From: Rhodobacter aestuarii
Lineage (GTDB): Bacteria; Pseudomonadota; Alphaproteobacteria; Rhodobacterales; Rhodobacteraceae
NCBI RefSeq assembly: GCF_900156655.1
Contig: NZ_FTOG01000008.1
Span: 62,001 to 126,000 of the forward strand
Direction: 5' to 3'
DNA: 64,000 bases
Shown here: positions 1 to 10,161 of the stretch, in pieces
Position numbering within the stretch: position 1 is the stretch's first letter
Layout: each line of letters starts with the position of its first letter
Notes under the pieces: model-generated
Told to the model about the DNA's origin: nothing
Seen by the model: only the letters and a program-made list of their open reading frames with translations
The model's database searches: none
Position numbers and translations under genes: made by a program

Positions 1-184
1 CGTCTTGCAATTCGGCCGGATTGGTCTCAAGCGCGGTGCGAGCGATGCAGCAATAGTCAAACTCGGCGCGCTGGCCTTCTACGGTCATCGGCAAACGGGC
101 GGCCAAGGCGCGCGCAGTGGTTGTGTCGTTTAAAACGGCGTTCAGCACCGTTTGACCGGCGGTAATCTGGATCGGGATCGGCAT
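1..184 (-). CDS. Partial small protein, possibly cyclophilin-like fold
   Basis: An open frame reads from an ATG at 184 to the window edge, giving 61 codons without a stop, so the C-terminus is missing. The start MPIPIQITAGQTVLNAVLND followed by a TARALAARLPMTVEG segment resembles the beta-strand/helix start of small bacterial cyclophilin-like fold proteins (a beta hairpin, then a 'TARALAxxLP' helix). This is a resemblance from memory, not a proven match. A FDYCC motif follows. The upstream ribosome site is weak. Function unknown. Confidence 0.5.
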   Translation of the reverse strand, partial: MPIPIQITAGQTVLNAVLNDTTTARALAARLPMTVEGQRAEFDYCCIARTALETNPAELQD

Positions 185-226
185 GAAGCATCTTTGCGTT
201 GCAAGGCCGCCGCAGCGGCTGGAAGG

Positions 227-249
227 GATGAGTGTAAGAATAACTCATC
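227..249. repeat. Inverted repeat upstream of the partial gene
   Basis: GATGAGT at 227-233 and ACTCATC at 243-249 are perfect 7-bp inverted arms separated by 9 bp. They lie about 43 bp upstream of the ATG at 184, between that gene and the end of the GGDEF-EAL gene. The repeat could be an operator for the partial gene or a weak terminator stem. No T-run follows on either strand, so an operator is slightly favoured. Inference only. Confidence 0.3.
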
Positions 250-326
250 TCAGCCAAAGCGTTAGGGGGCGATCGTGACTGGCAGTTATGAGCGGGCTTC
301 ATAACGTCCGCGCAGGACGCTTCGCG

Positions 327-3300
327 TCAGGCGATCTTTCGGGTTTTTTGCCGCATCGCCAAGAAGTCTTCCGCCGAAAGTGGCACCGAGAACAGATAGC
401 CTTGCAGCACGTCGCAGCCCAATGTGCGCAAAATCTCCGCCTGATCTTCGGTTTCAACGCCCTCGGCCACCGTGCCGATGCCCAAGGTCTCGGCGATTTC
501 GACAATCGCTTTGACAAGGTTGGCCGCGCGCGGGTCCCGCGCCACGGGGGCGACGATGCGCTGGTCGATCTTGAGCGCGGAGGGCGCGATCTGCATCAGG
601 CCAATGATCGAGGCATGACCCGAACCGAAATCGTCAATCTCGATCTCAATCCCCGCTTCGCGGATCGCATCAAGGTGGAAGCGGAACGCGTCGCTTTCCT
701 CTTCGACAAGGATCGATTCCAAAAGCTCAAACGTTACATGGGTCTTGCCGCGCGCCAAGCTGCGGGCCGATTCAACGACATCTGGGTCATGCATCCGCCC
801 CGCCGAGACGTTGAAGCTGATCTTCGGCATCAAGAGCCCGTTTTGCTCCCAGAAGCTCAGTGCATCGCGGGATTTTTCCATCATCACCCGGTCAATTTCG
901 GGAACGATGCGGAGTTGTTCCGCCACATGCATGAATTTGTCCGGCGCAAGGGTGCCGCGTTCCGGGTGGCGCCAGCGCAACAGCGTTTCGACGCCGGTCA
1001 GGCTGCCATCTTTGGCTGAAACCTGCGCTTGGAAGAACGGCACGAATTCAGAACGATCCAGACCCTCTTGCAATTCGGCGGCGATGCGGCGGTCTGCTTG
1101 CAGGTTTTGGTGCAGTTCGGGGGTAAAGAACTCGAGCCGGTTGCGCCCGCCTTCCTTGGCGCGGTAAAGCGCGGCATCGGCGAAAAGCTGAATTTCTGTG
1201 CCCATTTGCGCGATGTTATCCGCCACCGCGATCCCGAAAGAGGCCCCAAAGCGGCATTGCCGTCCTTCATACATCAGCGGTTCGGCCAAAGCCGATTGCA
1301 TCCGTTCCACGATCTCTTCGGCATCGTGGCGGCCACTTCCCGGTGCCAGCAAAATCGAGAATTCATCCCCGCCAATGCGCGCGGCAAAATCAGAGGCGCG
1401 CAGCGTCTTGCGCAGCACCTCAGCCACCCGCACCAGCACCAAATCGCCCGCCTCGTGCCCGAGCGTGTCATTCACATGCTTGAAGTGGTCAAGGTCGATG
1501 CGGATCAAGGTGCAATCTGGCGTCTCGCCCGCAGCACCTTGGGCAATACGGCGCGCCAGCATTTGGTCATAATAGCGCCGGTTGGGCAGGGCGGTCAGCC
1601 CGTCGTGCAGCGCTTGATGTTCGTTCTCGGCACGCATGTCTTCGGCCATGCGGTGCGCGCGGCGCAGCTCCGCCTCGCGCCGCACATCGGCGGTGACATC
1701 ATGGATCGCGCCGGTCCAGACCACCGAGCCATCGTCGAGCGTTTTCGGCGTGGCGGAATTGGCAAGCCAAATCTCGCCCCTTGTCGGATGGTTGACGCGG
1801 AACCGCTGGCTCCAAAACTCGAGCGTTGGGTCGCGCTCGTTGTCGGCGGCAAGGAAGTTTGGCAGATCATCGGGGTGGACATTGGCAAAAATATCCGTGG
1901 TCGCGCTGCCTTCGGCAAAGACGCCATAGCCCACGCCCATCAGGTCTTCAAAGAACGGGCTGGCATAGGGCACCGAAGTGGTGCCATCGGCGGCCAGTTT
2001 GAATTCATAAAGACCGACGGGGGCGATATTGGCGATCCATGCAAGCCGTTCATGGGCTTGGCGCACGGTCTCTGCGGCAGCGGCTTCGCGTTGTTTTGCA
2101 GCGACGCGCGCGGTGATGTCGGTGGCGTTACCGTACCATGTGGTGCCACCATTATGCGCCGGGACCGGGCTCGCCATGAGGTGGATCCAACGCGGGCCCT
2201 TTTCCGGGTGCTCAAGGCGGAACCGCATTTCAAAGCGCGAAAGCTCAACCGCCGTGCGTCCCATTTCAGCCGCGATCTGCTCGGCATCTTCTGGCGGGAT
2301 ATGGGTGAAGACGCCGCTGGCATTGGCTTCCAGCGCTTCGCGCGACACGCCTGTCAGGTCCGACAATTGCCCCGTGAAGAAGACCAGTTTGTCGACGCCG
2401 TCAAGATTGCGGTGCCATTCAAAGAGCGCCCCGGGGGCGTTTTCCGCCATCGTAACCATACGCTCATGCGCCACGCGCACCGCTTCGGCGGCTTCACGGG
2501 CGCGCTCTTCGCTGGCCACGCGCTCGGTCACATCCATCGTGTTGCCATACCAGATGATCGTGCCATCGGGCTGGGCAAAGGGTTGGGCGGAAACGTGGAT
2601 CCAGCGCGTGCCATGCACCGGATGATTGATCCGGTGTTGCGTTTCAAACCGGGTCAGGTTTTCAACCGATTCCATCACAGCAGCTTGCACTGGGGCAATG
2701 TCTTCTGTCGGGAAATGGGTGAAGACAGCGGCGCCGCTTTCTTCCAACGCCGCGCGGGTCACACCCATCAATTCCGGCAAAGCGGCCGAGAAGAACGCGA
2801 ACTCAAAATGACCATCGGGCGTGCGGTGCCATTCGAAAATCGCGCCGGGCGCGTTTTCGGCCATGGTCATCATCCGCTCGTGGATGCGATGCACCTCTTT
2901 TGCGGCGTCGCTGGCCTGTTTCTCAACCCGCATATGCTCGGTGACATCCAGCACGGTGCCAAACCAGACCGTTGAACCATCCGACTGTCGGAACGGGATC
3001 GAGGAAATCGAGATCCAGCGCTGTCCAAGCTCGGGATGCAGAACAGAGAGTTTGGCGAGGTATTCGGTGCCGTTGCGCCGCGACTCTTCGATCTCGCGGT
3101 TGATTTCCGGCATGTCCTCGCTGGGCACATTGGTAAAGGCCAAAGCGCCATCGCGTTCAAGCATCTCGCGCGTGACGCCAAGCATTTGCGGCAGCTTGGC
3201 GCTGAAATAGGGGAGGTTTTGGTTCCACGCCTCATCAATGCGGAATTCAAAAAGCGCACCGGGCGTGTTGTCGGCCAAGGTGTCAAGGCGCGCGCGCGCG

Positions 3301-5006
3301 GCCTCGGCTTCATGGGCCGCAGCGGCCAGGCGGGCTTCGTTTTCTTTTACCGCATCAATATTGATGATCGCGCCCGCCAGCAGATAGGGCAGCCCCTTGT
3401 CAGAGCGGTCCACCCGGCGTGCAATGGCACGATACCAATGATAGCTGCCATCGGCGTGACGACGACGATGTTCATGGGCATAAAGCGCGATCTCGCCCGA
3501 TTGCAGCTTTTGCATCTCGGTGGTGGCTTCGGAAAGATCATCGGGATGGATCAGACTGCGCCAACCCGCGTCGGTCGAGGGGAAAGCGCCCGGTTCATAG
3601 CCAAAAAGCCGATAGGTTTCCGCCGGTGTCCAACCTTCGTTCAGATCGGGGCAGATCGAGAAATGGCCAATCTGTGCGCAAAGCCCGGAGGTGCGCAGCA
3701 GTTCGGCGCGTTCCTGCGCCAGTTCGCGGGTATGTTCCGCATCGGCCAGCGCCTTAGACAATTGGCGCTCGTTTTCCTTGAGATGGTCGATGCAGGTCTG
3801 CGCGCCCGAGACTTGAAACGGCAGCCCCTGTGCGCTGCGGTCGATCTTACGCGCAACGCAACGATACCAGTGATAAGAGCCATCTTTGTGGCGTAGCCGC
3901 GCGGTATTGTCGAACACCTCGGATCGGTCGAAGATCAAATCTTCCATCAGCACGATGGCGGGCGGAAGATCATCAGGGTGGTAAAGGCTGCGCCAACCCT
4001 CGTCATCGGGCCTAAACTCGCCCGGCGCATAACCCATAGCGGTATAGCCTTCGTCGTTCATCCAGGCTTCGCCGCGCTCTGCGCAGACCACCCAAACCCC
4101 GAAGCCGCCGCAGGCCATCGCGGTTTTCATCAATTCCGCCGAAGTCGCCGCAGCATTGCGCGCCGCCTGCGCCTCGTTGAAGGCTTGCAAAACCCAAGCT
4201 TCGCTTTCTTTGCGGTCGGTGATGTCGGCAAAAGACCCGCACAGCATATCGGGCAAGCCTCGGTCAGAACGGTCCACCCGGCGCCCGCGCGAGGTGATCC
4301 ATGCCCAAGTCCCGTCGGCGCGCTTGATCCGAAAGTCGTGGCTGAAACTATCTGTCTCGCCAGCGCACATCGCTTGGAATTCGGCACCCGCTGTCGATTG
4401 ATCGTCGGGGTGAATCAGCTCGCGCATCGACTCGAGCGAGATTTCAAAGCCCTCTGGGTAGCCAAGCATCGGCGCGAAATGTGCGCCAATCTCGCCAATC
4501 CCGGGCCCCGGGAACAGGTGCCACGCGACGGTATTCGAGCTTTCCGCCGAGATTCGCAGCACATCGGCACGTTCTTGCACCGTGCGAAGCTGCGCCTCGG
4601 TGGCGAGCCGCGCCTTGGTGGCCACTTCAAGCGCGCCTTCAAGCCGGTTCACCTCGGCTTGGCTGCGCAGATCCATGACCGGTTCGGCCATTTGCACCAC
4701 GCAAAGACCCGGTGCAAAGCTCCAAGTGGTGATTTCAAGTGGCCGGGGCGGGCCGGAGACGGCTTCTAATTCAATGCGGAACCGGTTGGGCGTGGCGCAA
4801 GCCTCCTCCAACCGTTGGGCAAGCCGGTTTCCCAGTGCATCGGGCAATACCGCAAAGACGCTGCGCCCAGCCAAGTCGACCCCGCCGCCAAAGGCGCGCG
4901 TGGCAACTGGGTTGCCCCAGACCAGCTCTCCGCCATGTGTGCAAAGCACCACGGCCCCGGGAAACCCGGAAAGCACGGTCTCGACTGATTTGATTGCCCC
5001 CGACAT
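327..5006 (-). CDS. Multi-PAS GGDEF-EAL protein (cyclic-di-GMP synthesis/hydrolysis)
   Basis: 1559 residues with no membrane segment, so a cytoplasmic sensor. About seven or eight consecutive PAS/PAC modules fill roughly residues 10-1110; many end in the PAC pattern DITDR/DVTER and are joined by short coiled coils. A GGDEF domain follows (about 1130-1300) with intact RIGGDEF and an inhibitory-site RxxD (RASD) five residues before it. The C-terminal EAL domain (about 1305-1555) keeps the metal and catalytic set: ETLLR (ExLxR), FNVSA, the DDFGSG loop, AEGVE and QGY. By sequence both a diguanylate cyclase and a phosphodiesterase could be active. AGGA lies about 9 nt before the ATG at 5006. It appears monocistronic. 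The ligands of the PAS domains are unknown; no heme or flavin motif is obvious. Confidence 0.93.
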   Translation of the reverse strand: MSGAIKSVETVLSGFPGAVVLCTHGGELVWGNPVATRAFGGGVDLAGRSVFAVLPDALGNRLAQRLEEACATPNRFRIELEAVSGPPRPLEITTWSFAPGLCVVQMAEPVMDLRSQAEVNRLEGALEVATKARLATEAQLRTVQERADVLRISAESSNTVAWHLFPGPGIGEIGAHFAPMLGYPEGFEISLESMRELIHPDDQSTAGAEFQAMCAGETDSFSHDFRIKRADGTWAWITSRGRRVDRSDRGLPDMLCGSFADITDRKESEAWVLQAFNEAQAARNAAATSAELMKTAMACGGFGVWVVCAERGEAWMNDEGYTAMGYAPGEFRPDDEGWRSLYHPDDLPPAIVLMEDLIFDRSEVFDNTARLRHKDGSYHWYRCVARKIDRSAQGLPFQVSGAQTCIDHLKENERQLSKALADAEHTRELAQERAELLRTSGLCAQIGHFSICPDLNEGWTPAETYRLFGYEPGAFPSTDAGWRSLIHPDDLSEATTEMQKLQSGEIALYAHEHRRRHADGSYHWYRAIARRVDRSDKGLPYLLAGAIINIDAVKENEARLAAAAHEAEAARARLDTLADNTPGALFEFRIDEAWNQNLPYFSAKLPQMLGVTREMLERDGALAFTNVPSEDMPEINREIEESRRNGTEYLAKLSVLHPELGQRWISISSIPFRQSDGSTVWFGTVLDVTEHMRVEKQASDAAKEVHRIHERMMTMAENAPGAIFEWHRTPDGHFEFAFFSAALPELMGVTRAALEESGAAVFTHFPTEDIAPVQAAVMESVENLTRFETQHRINHPVHGTRWIHVSAQPFAQPDGTIIWYGNTMDVTERVASEERAREAAEAVRVAHERMVTMAENAPGALFEWHRNLDGVDKLVFFTGQLSDLTGVSREALEANASGVFTHIPPEDAEQIAAEMGRTAVELSRFEMRFRLEHPEKGPRWIHLMASPVPAHNGGTTWYGNATDITARVAAKQREAAAAETVRQAHERLAWIANIAPVGLYEFKLAADGTTSVPYASPFFEDLMGVGYGVFAEGSATTDIFANVHPDDLPNFLAADNERDPTLEFWSQRFRVNHPTRGEIWLANSATPKTLDDGSVVWTGAIHDVTADVRREAELRRAHRMAEDMRAENEHQALHDGLTALPNRRYYDQMLARRIAQGAAGETPDCTLIRIDLDHFKHVNDTLGHEAGDLVLVRVAEVLRKTLRASDFAARIGGDEFSILLAPGSGRHDAEEIVERMQSALAEPLMYEGRQCRFGASFGIAVADNIAQMGTEIQLFADAALYRAKEGGRNRLEFFTPELHQNLQADRRIAAELQEGLDRSEFVPFFQAQVSAKDGSLTGVETLLRWRHPERGTLAPDKFMHVAEQLRIVPEIDRVMMEKSRDALSFWEQNGLLMPKISFNVSAGRMHDPDVVESARSLARGKTHVTFELLESILVEEESDAFRFHLDAIREAGIEIEIDDFGSGHASIIGLMQIAPSALKIDQRIVAPVARDPRAANLVKAIVEIAETLGIGTVAEGVETEDQAEILRTLGCDVLQGYLFSVPLSAEDFLAMRQKTRKIA

Positions 5007-5119
5007 TCATAATCCTGATACTGATACGCCCCTCGCGGGAGTAGCATCAGGGGGAAAGGTTAAGTTCGGGCTTCAGCGCAAAGGACGACCTGGAATTATT
5101 CGACTTAAGGTTAAGACTG

Positions 5120-5455
5120 TCAGCCGCGCAGCACCACGCCCACCGCTTTTGCATCTGGGTAGACGTCGGGCTTTTTCGACCAGATCGCCGCATGCACCAC
5201 CCCCTCGCGCGAATGCACGAAAGCGTGGATGCGGCTCACCAGTTCCTCTTGCGTGTCAATCCGTGTGCCGTTGAAGGCGCGCACGAATTCTGCGACCGGG
5301 TCATAGTCGAAGAACTTGCCTGCCTGCCAATCGGTGCCGGTCACGGTGATCTCGGCGGAGATCAATACCCGCTGCGGGCGCGCACGTTCAAAGTCGTGGA
5401 TGCCCAAATACATTGTGATTTCAAGCTCTTCGAGGCGGATAATCATCTCAGCCAT
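5120..5455 (-). CDS. folB: Dihydroneopterin aldolase family protein
   Basis: 111 residues starting MAEMIIRLEELEITMYLGIHD, the usual FolB beginning (a beta strand, then the glycine and glutamate of the active-site loop). The family catalyses conversion of 7,8-dihydroneopterin to 6-hydroxymethyl-dihydropterin and glycolaldehyde in folate synthesis, or pterin epimerisation in the FolX branch. The ATG at 5455 overlaps the end of the upstream SDR gene by 8 bp, so the two are translationally coupled. A longer frame to 5638 exists but its extra N-terminus is only shadow of the SDR gene. The pairing with a FolM-like reductase leaves FolX-type epimerase as an alternative. Confidence 0.82.
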   Translation of the reverse strand: MAEMIIRLEELEITMYLGIHDFERARPQRVLISAEITVTGTDWQAGKFFDYDPVAEFVRAFNGTRIDTQEELVSRIHAFVHSREGVVHAAIWSKKPDVYPDAKAVGVVLRG

Positions 5456-6218
5456 GCACGTAACCCTCTTTGACCAAAAACGCGACATCGCGGGGCAATT
5501 GCCAAAGCGCTTGCCCACCATCGACGGCGATAACCTCACCCGTGGTGCCTTTGGCGGCCCAAAGATAAAGCGCGGCCCGCACGAGGTCTTCGGGTTGCAC
5601 TTGAATGTGCAGAGGGTTGATCCGGCTCGATTTTTCAAAGTTCTCTTGGGTTTGTTTGCCGGAAATCAGCGTAATGGACGGCGCGATCCCGTTCACACGA
5701 GGCTGGCCCGCGAAGCGCATCGCCAGCATTTCGGTGGCCGCATGCAACGCCGCTTTGGAGAGCGTGTAGGAAAAGAAATCGGGGTTCAGCGCCAGAACCT
5801 TGTTGTCGAGCATGTTGATCACCAGCCCGTCTTCACCGCCCATGTCTTGCGCCGCAAGCCGCGCGGCAAGCGCCACCGGGGCTTTCAGGTTCACCGCGAA
5901 ATGCGCGTCCATCTTGGCGTCTTCAAGCGTGAAGACATCATCATTCATGAAGTTCGACGCATTGTTGAGCACGACATTGACCCGTCCGAGCCAAGCGACC
6001 GCTGCGTCAAACACCGCTTGCACATCGGCGGGGTTTTCCAGATTGCCCTGCACAAGGCGGCAAATCTCGCCCTGCGTGTTCAACTCTGCCGCCAAAGCCT
6101 CGGCTTCGTCCGCCGAAGACCGATAATGCAGCATGATCCGAAAGCCCGCCCCGGCAAAGCCGCGTGCCATCGCCGCGCCAATCCGTTTCGCGCCGCCGGT
6201 GATCAAAATTCCGGGCAT
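5448..6218 (-). CDS. Short-chain dehydrogenase/reductase, FolM/pteridine-reductase-like
   Basis: 256 residues. The Rossmann motif TGGAKRIG is at residues 7-14, and HYRSS at the end of strand 2 suggests NADPH preference. The catalytic YxxxK is YTLSK. Where ordinary SDRs have Ser, this one reads NMLDNK; an Asp here is typical of pteridine reductases. Likely role: reduction of dihydrofolate or dihydromonapterin. It overlaps folB by 8 bp, which supports a pterin substrate. An unrelated SDR substrate cannot be excluded. Confidence 0.8.
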   Translation of the reverse strand: MPGILITGGAKRIGAAMARGFAGAGFRIMLHYRSSADEAEALAAELNTQGEICRLVQGNLENPADVQAVFDAAVAWLGRVNVVLNNASNFMNDDVFTLEDAKMDAHFAVNLKAPVALAARLAAQDMGGEDGLVINMLDNKVLALNPDFFSYTLSKAALHAATEMLAMRFAGQPRVNGIAPSITLISGKQTQENFEKSSRINPLHIQVQPEDLVRAALYLWAAKGTTGEVIAVDGGQALWQLPRDVAFLVKEGYVHG

Positions 6219-6265
6219 CTGTCCCCCTTTGTTTTCCCTTATCTAGGGGGCGGCCTGGCGAAGGA

Positions 6266-6291
6266 AAAGGCCCCCGGTGCAGGGGGCCTTT
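6266..6291 (-). terminator. Rho-independent terminator of the TRAP binding-protein gene
   Basis: AAAGGCCCCC and GGGGGCCTTT are perfect 10-bp inverted arms around a 6-nt loop, starting 20 bp after the stop codon at 6312 on the minus strand. A T-rich tract (CCTTTTCC) lies at the minus-strand exit side. It ends the TRAP gene and separates it from the SDR-folB pair. Confidence 0.75.
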
Positions 6292-6311
6292 CGGTTCTCG
6301 CACGAACGAAC

Positions 6312-7418
<1,107 letters not shown>

Positions 7419-7532
7419 CTAAAAATTCCTCCCAAGTCGTCTCTATGCGACGGTTTCCCCAGGGTCCGGCGAACCGGCCTCCCCCCTAGGATGTGGGTAG
7501 GTTAGCAAGGCCGCAGGGCCTGTAAACAAAAT

Positions 7533-7563
7533 CTTCCGCCGCAGCGCGGCACTGCGGCGGAAG
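7533..7563 (-). terminator. Rho-independent terminator of the TMEM43-family gene
   Basis: CTTCCGCCGCAG at 7533-7544 and CTGCGGCGGAAG at 7552-7563 form a 12-bp perfect stem with a 7-nt loop. On the minus strand it is followed by ATTTTGTTT. It lies 38 bp beyond the stop codon of the gene ending at 7601. The remaining interval to 7418 should hold the TRAP gene promoter; no clear -35/-10 was recognised. Confidence 0.75.
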
Positions 7564-7600
7564 AACGTAGCGTCACGCGCGATTGTCTCGGCGCTCTTCT

Positions 7601-8815
7601 TTAGGCGCTTGGGGCTGCACCCGGTGCGGCGGGGGCCTTGCGCGCGCGCAAAACAAGCATCACGGCCCCAATCACCACGCCGCCGCCAATCAAGAGCCCG
7701 CCCAAAAGCGGGCGCACCGCGAGCCAAGACAGGCCAATGGTGAGCGGGGCGAGAACCATCGTCAGCGCCACCGACACAAGGGTCGTGCCCATCCGCACGA
7801 TGCTGCCCACGAACGGGATCACAGAGCCGATCACGCCAAAGATGCTCAGCATCAGCTTGAAGCCGGCAAGCATCGCCAGCACGCCTGCGGCGCGCAAAAT
7901 CCACGTCAGCGTGCGGTTCGAGGAAAGCTCCTCTTCAAAGATTTGCGCGGCGGGCACATCGCCCGTGCGGATCAAGAAAATCTCGCGTCCGTTGGAGCTT
8001 TGCCACGGCGCAAAGGCGCTCGACGCATCACGCGCGACAACCGAGGCACTATCGGCCTGCGCGACGCGGTAGCTGATCCGCAAATCCCCCACCTGCGGTG
8101 AAAGCGGGTCAAAGCCCACATAGGCCGCCCCTTGCGACAGCTTCACCGGACGATAGGTGCCAAGCCAGTCTCGCACGCCGCGCAGATCGTCTTGGCCCAG
8201 CGTCAAATCGCTCACATGGCCGACACGGCGCACCAGTGTGGCGGGCAGGTGCCAGTCGCTTTCGCCCACAGCCAAGCGGCGGTCTTTGACGATCTCTTCG
8301 CCTTGCACCGGCATTTCAGGGTTTTGATGGCCCGAAGGTTCGGCGAACCGTGCCGAGGTGATGGGGCGGTTCGACCAGATCTTTTTGTAGCTATAGCTGG
8401 TGACGGTTTCGGTGCCGCCCCCCAGCTTTTCGCGGGTTTCGGAATGCTTGTCCTCATCCCATTGATACATTTCCACGATGCGTTCGAGTTTTGTGGCATT
8501 GGCCGGGACATTGCTCGGCAAGCCATTGGAATCTATAAGCTCCCCGCCTTCGGGAACGACAATCTGGCCAAAGGCGTGCACCAGCAATCCGCGGGTGGGC
8601 CCGCCACCCGGGGCAAAGCCATTGGCATCAAGCGAGATCACCGAACCCGCCCCTTCGCGCAGCGCATTGGCGGTTTTGACGGCGCGGCTTTCATTCATGG
8701 CAAGGCCAATGATGGCTGCGATCACCAGAATGAAGCCAAAGAAAATCCCCATCAGAGATTGGCCAATGCGGGAAAACCAAGATTGTGACGTGGTGCGTGT
8801 GACCTGATCGTTCAT
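7601..8815 (-). CDS. TMEM43-family membrane protein
   Basis: 404 residues from the ATG at 8815 (AAAGGATG about 12 nt upstream); an in-frame extension to 8884 lacks a ribosome site. One membrane helix lies near the N-terminus (about 20-40, GIFFGFILVIAAIIGLAM), then a large soluble region of about 230 residues, then three to four hydrophobic segments near the C-terminus. This topology and segments such as GRLAVGESDWHLPATLV fit bacterial TMEM43-like proteins (PF07787). The bacterial function is unknown. Divergent from the histidine kinase gene at 9112. Confidence 0.8.
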   Translation of the reverse strand: MNDQVTRTTSQSWFSRIGQSLMGIFFGFILVIAAIIGLAMNESRAVKTANALREGAGSVISLDANGFAPGGGPTRGLLVHAFGQIVVPEGGELIDSNGLPSNVPANATKLERIVEMYQWDEDKHSETREKLGGGTETVTSYSYKKIWSNRPITSARFAEPSGHQNPEMPVQGEEIVKDRRLAVGESDWHLPATLVRRVGHVSDLTLGQDDLRGVRDWLGTYRPVKLSQGAAYVGFDPLSPQVGDLRISYRVAQADSASVVARDASSAFAPWQSSNGREIFLIRTGDVPAAQIFEEELSSNRTLTWILRAAGVLAMLAGFKLMLSIFGVIGSVIPFVGSIVRMGTTLVSVALTMVLAPLTIGLSWLAVRPLLGGLLIGGGVVIGAVMLVLRARKAPAAPGAAPSA

Positions 8816-9111
8816 GGCGAATGCACATCCTTTCAAAAGCACCGGCGGGGCCGGGCGTGATTGGGGCTCAAAAGGCAGGGGCACCTTTGCGGTGCCGCAA
8901 AAGAAATCTCGATAACGGGGCCAGCTTAGGCCAAGCGCGCCAAACGGGCAATCATTGCGTCAAAAGGGGGCAGGGCGACTTTCGGCGAGGGTTGCACAGC
9001 GTGCAAAGCAGACTGTCTCAACTGTGCGAAATCGCGAAGAATTCGGTTTACAACACGGGTGTTTGGCCTAGTGATGGGGTGTCCACTCCGCCTTACAAAG
9101 ACCGAAAACCG
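8816..9111. other. Divergent intergenic region, TMEM43 gene / histidine kinase gene
   Basis: About 296 bp between two divergent starts. It must hold both promoters, but no convincing sigma-70 or other consensus was found by eye. An open frame runs through it in phase with the downstream kinase, but lacks coding character and a ribosome site, so it was not used. Confidence 0.4.
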
Positions 9112-10143
9112 ATGAGATTGCTGCGATCCTTGACCGTGAGCCCGCATGGCCCCCTGCTGGAATGGGGGGCAAGTGCAGCGGTCTTTGCGCTGGCCCTTGG
9201 CACGCGGTTCTGGATTGTCCCGCATCTCCCGCAGGGCTATCCGTTCCTGACCTTCTTCCCGGCCGTCTTCCTGACTGGGTTCTTCCTGTCGACGCGAGCG
9301 GGGATCGCCATGGCCGTCGCTTGTGGCATGGCGGCGTGGTTCTTTTTCGTGGGTCCAGCGGCGAGCTTTTCGCTTGGGCTGCATGGCATCGTGCCGATGC
9401 TCTTTTACGTCTTCATCACCGGGACCGAGCTTTTGGTGATCGAGATGATGCGGCTCGCGCTCCACAAGCTTGAAGACGAGCGGGGCGACTGGGCGCGCCA
9501 AGCCAAGCAAAACACGCTGATGTTCCATGAGCTGCAGCACCGCGTCTCGAATAACCTGCAAGTGATCGGTTCGATCCTGCGGATGGAAGAGCGTAAAGCC
9601 CGCGACGAGGTGGCGAAGAAAGCGCTCAACACCGCTGCCGCCCGGCTTGGCGTTATCGCGACGCTGCAGCGCCAATTGCATGACCCGCGCCGTCAGGTGA
9701 CCGAAATCGGCGCGCTGATGCAAGGTGCGCTGCCCGAGATTGTCGCCGCAGCGAACCTGAGCGACCGAGTCCGTCTGCACTATGATCTGCAAGACCTGCA
9801 AGTCCCGGCGGAACAAGCCACCCCGGTCGCGCTGATTGTCGTGGAGATGGTTTCCAACGCGCTTGAACATGCGCTGCGCGGGGCGACGGGGCGGATCACC
9901 GTCTCGCTGTCCACCCGGCGCACGCCGCGCGCTTCGGGCGATTTGGGGACGATTGTGATTGCCGATGACGGTGTCGGCTTGCCGCCGGGGTTTGATCCTG
10001 CCGCTTCGAAAAGCTTGGGGCTACGGCTCGCGCGGCAATTCGCGGCGCAGTTGGAAGGCGAACTGACCTTTGGCCCCCGCCAAGGTGGCGGCACCGAAGT
10101 GCGGCTGCGCTTCCCGATCAAGCCGATCACGCAAGCCGAGTAA
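9112..10143 (+). CDS. Membrane histidine kinase, HisKA_2 family
   Basis: 343 residues from the ATG at 9112 (MRLLRSLTVSPHG). Residues about 15-110 carry four hydrophobic helices resembling the DUF4118/KdpD-like membrane module. A linker helix leads to FHELQHRVSNNLQVIGSILRM, the phosphoacceptor motif of HisKA_2 kinases (consensus HHRVKNNLQ), with the acceptor in ELQHRV. The ATPase domain has an N-box (EMVSNALEHA) and G1 (DDGVGLPPG). No response regulator is adjacent; such kinases often signal to orphan single-domain or PhyR-type regulators. The exact start is uncertain because the ribosome site is weak. Confidence 0.85.
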   Translation: MRLLRSLTVSPHGPLLEWGASAAVFALALGTRFWIVPHLPQGYPFLTFFPAVFLTGFFLSTRAGIAMAVACGMAAWFFFVGPAASFSLGLHGIVPMLFYVFITGTELLVIEMMRLALHKLEDERGDWARQAKQNTLMFHELQHRVSNNLQVIGSILRMEERKARDEVAKKALNTAAARLGVIATLQRQLHDPRRQVTEIGALMQGALPEIVAAANLSDRVRLHYDLQDLQVPAEQATPVALIVVEMVSNALEHALRGATGRITVSLSTRRTPRASGDLGTIVIADDGVGLPPGFDPAASKSLGLRLARQFAAQLEGELTFGPRQGGGTEVRLRFPIKPITQAE

Positions 10144-10161
10144 TGCGGGAATGCGGCGGCC

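Noticed and set aside
1029-2975. Long plus-strand open frame of 648 codons
   Set aside because: It is antisense to the multi-PAS gene, whose motifs are unmistakable; the plus-strand peptide has no recognisable domain and high-GC codon bias creates such mirror frames.
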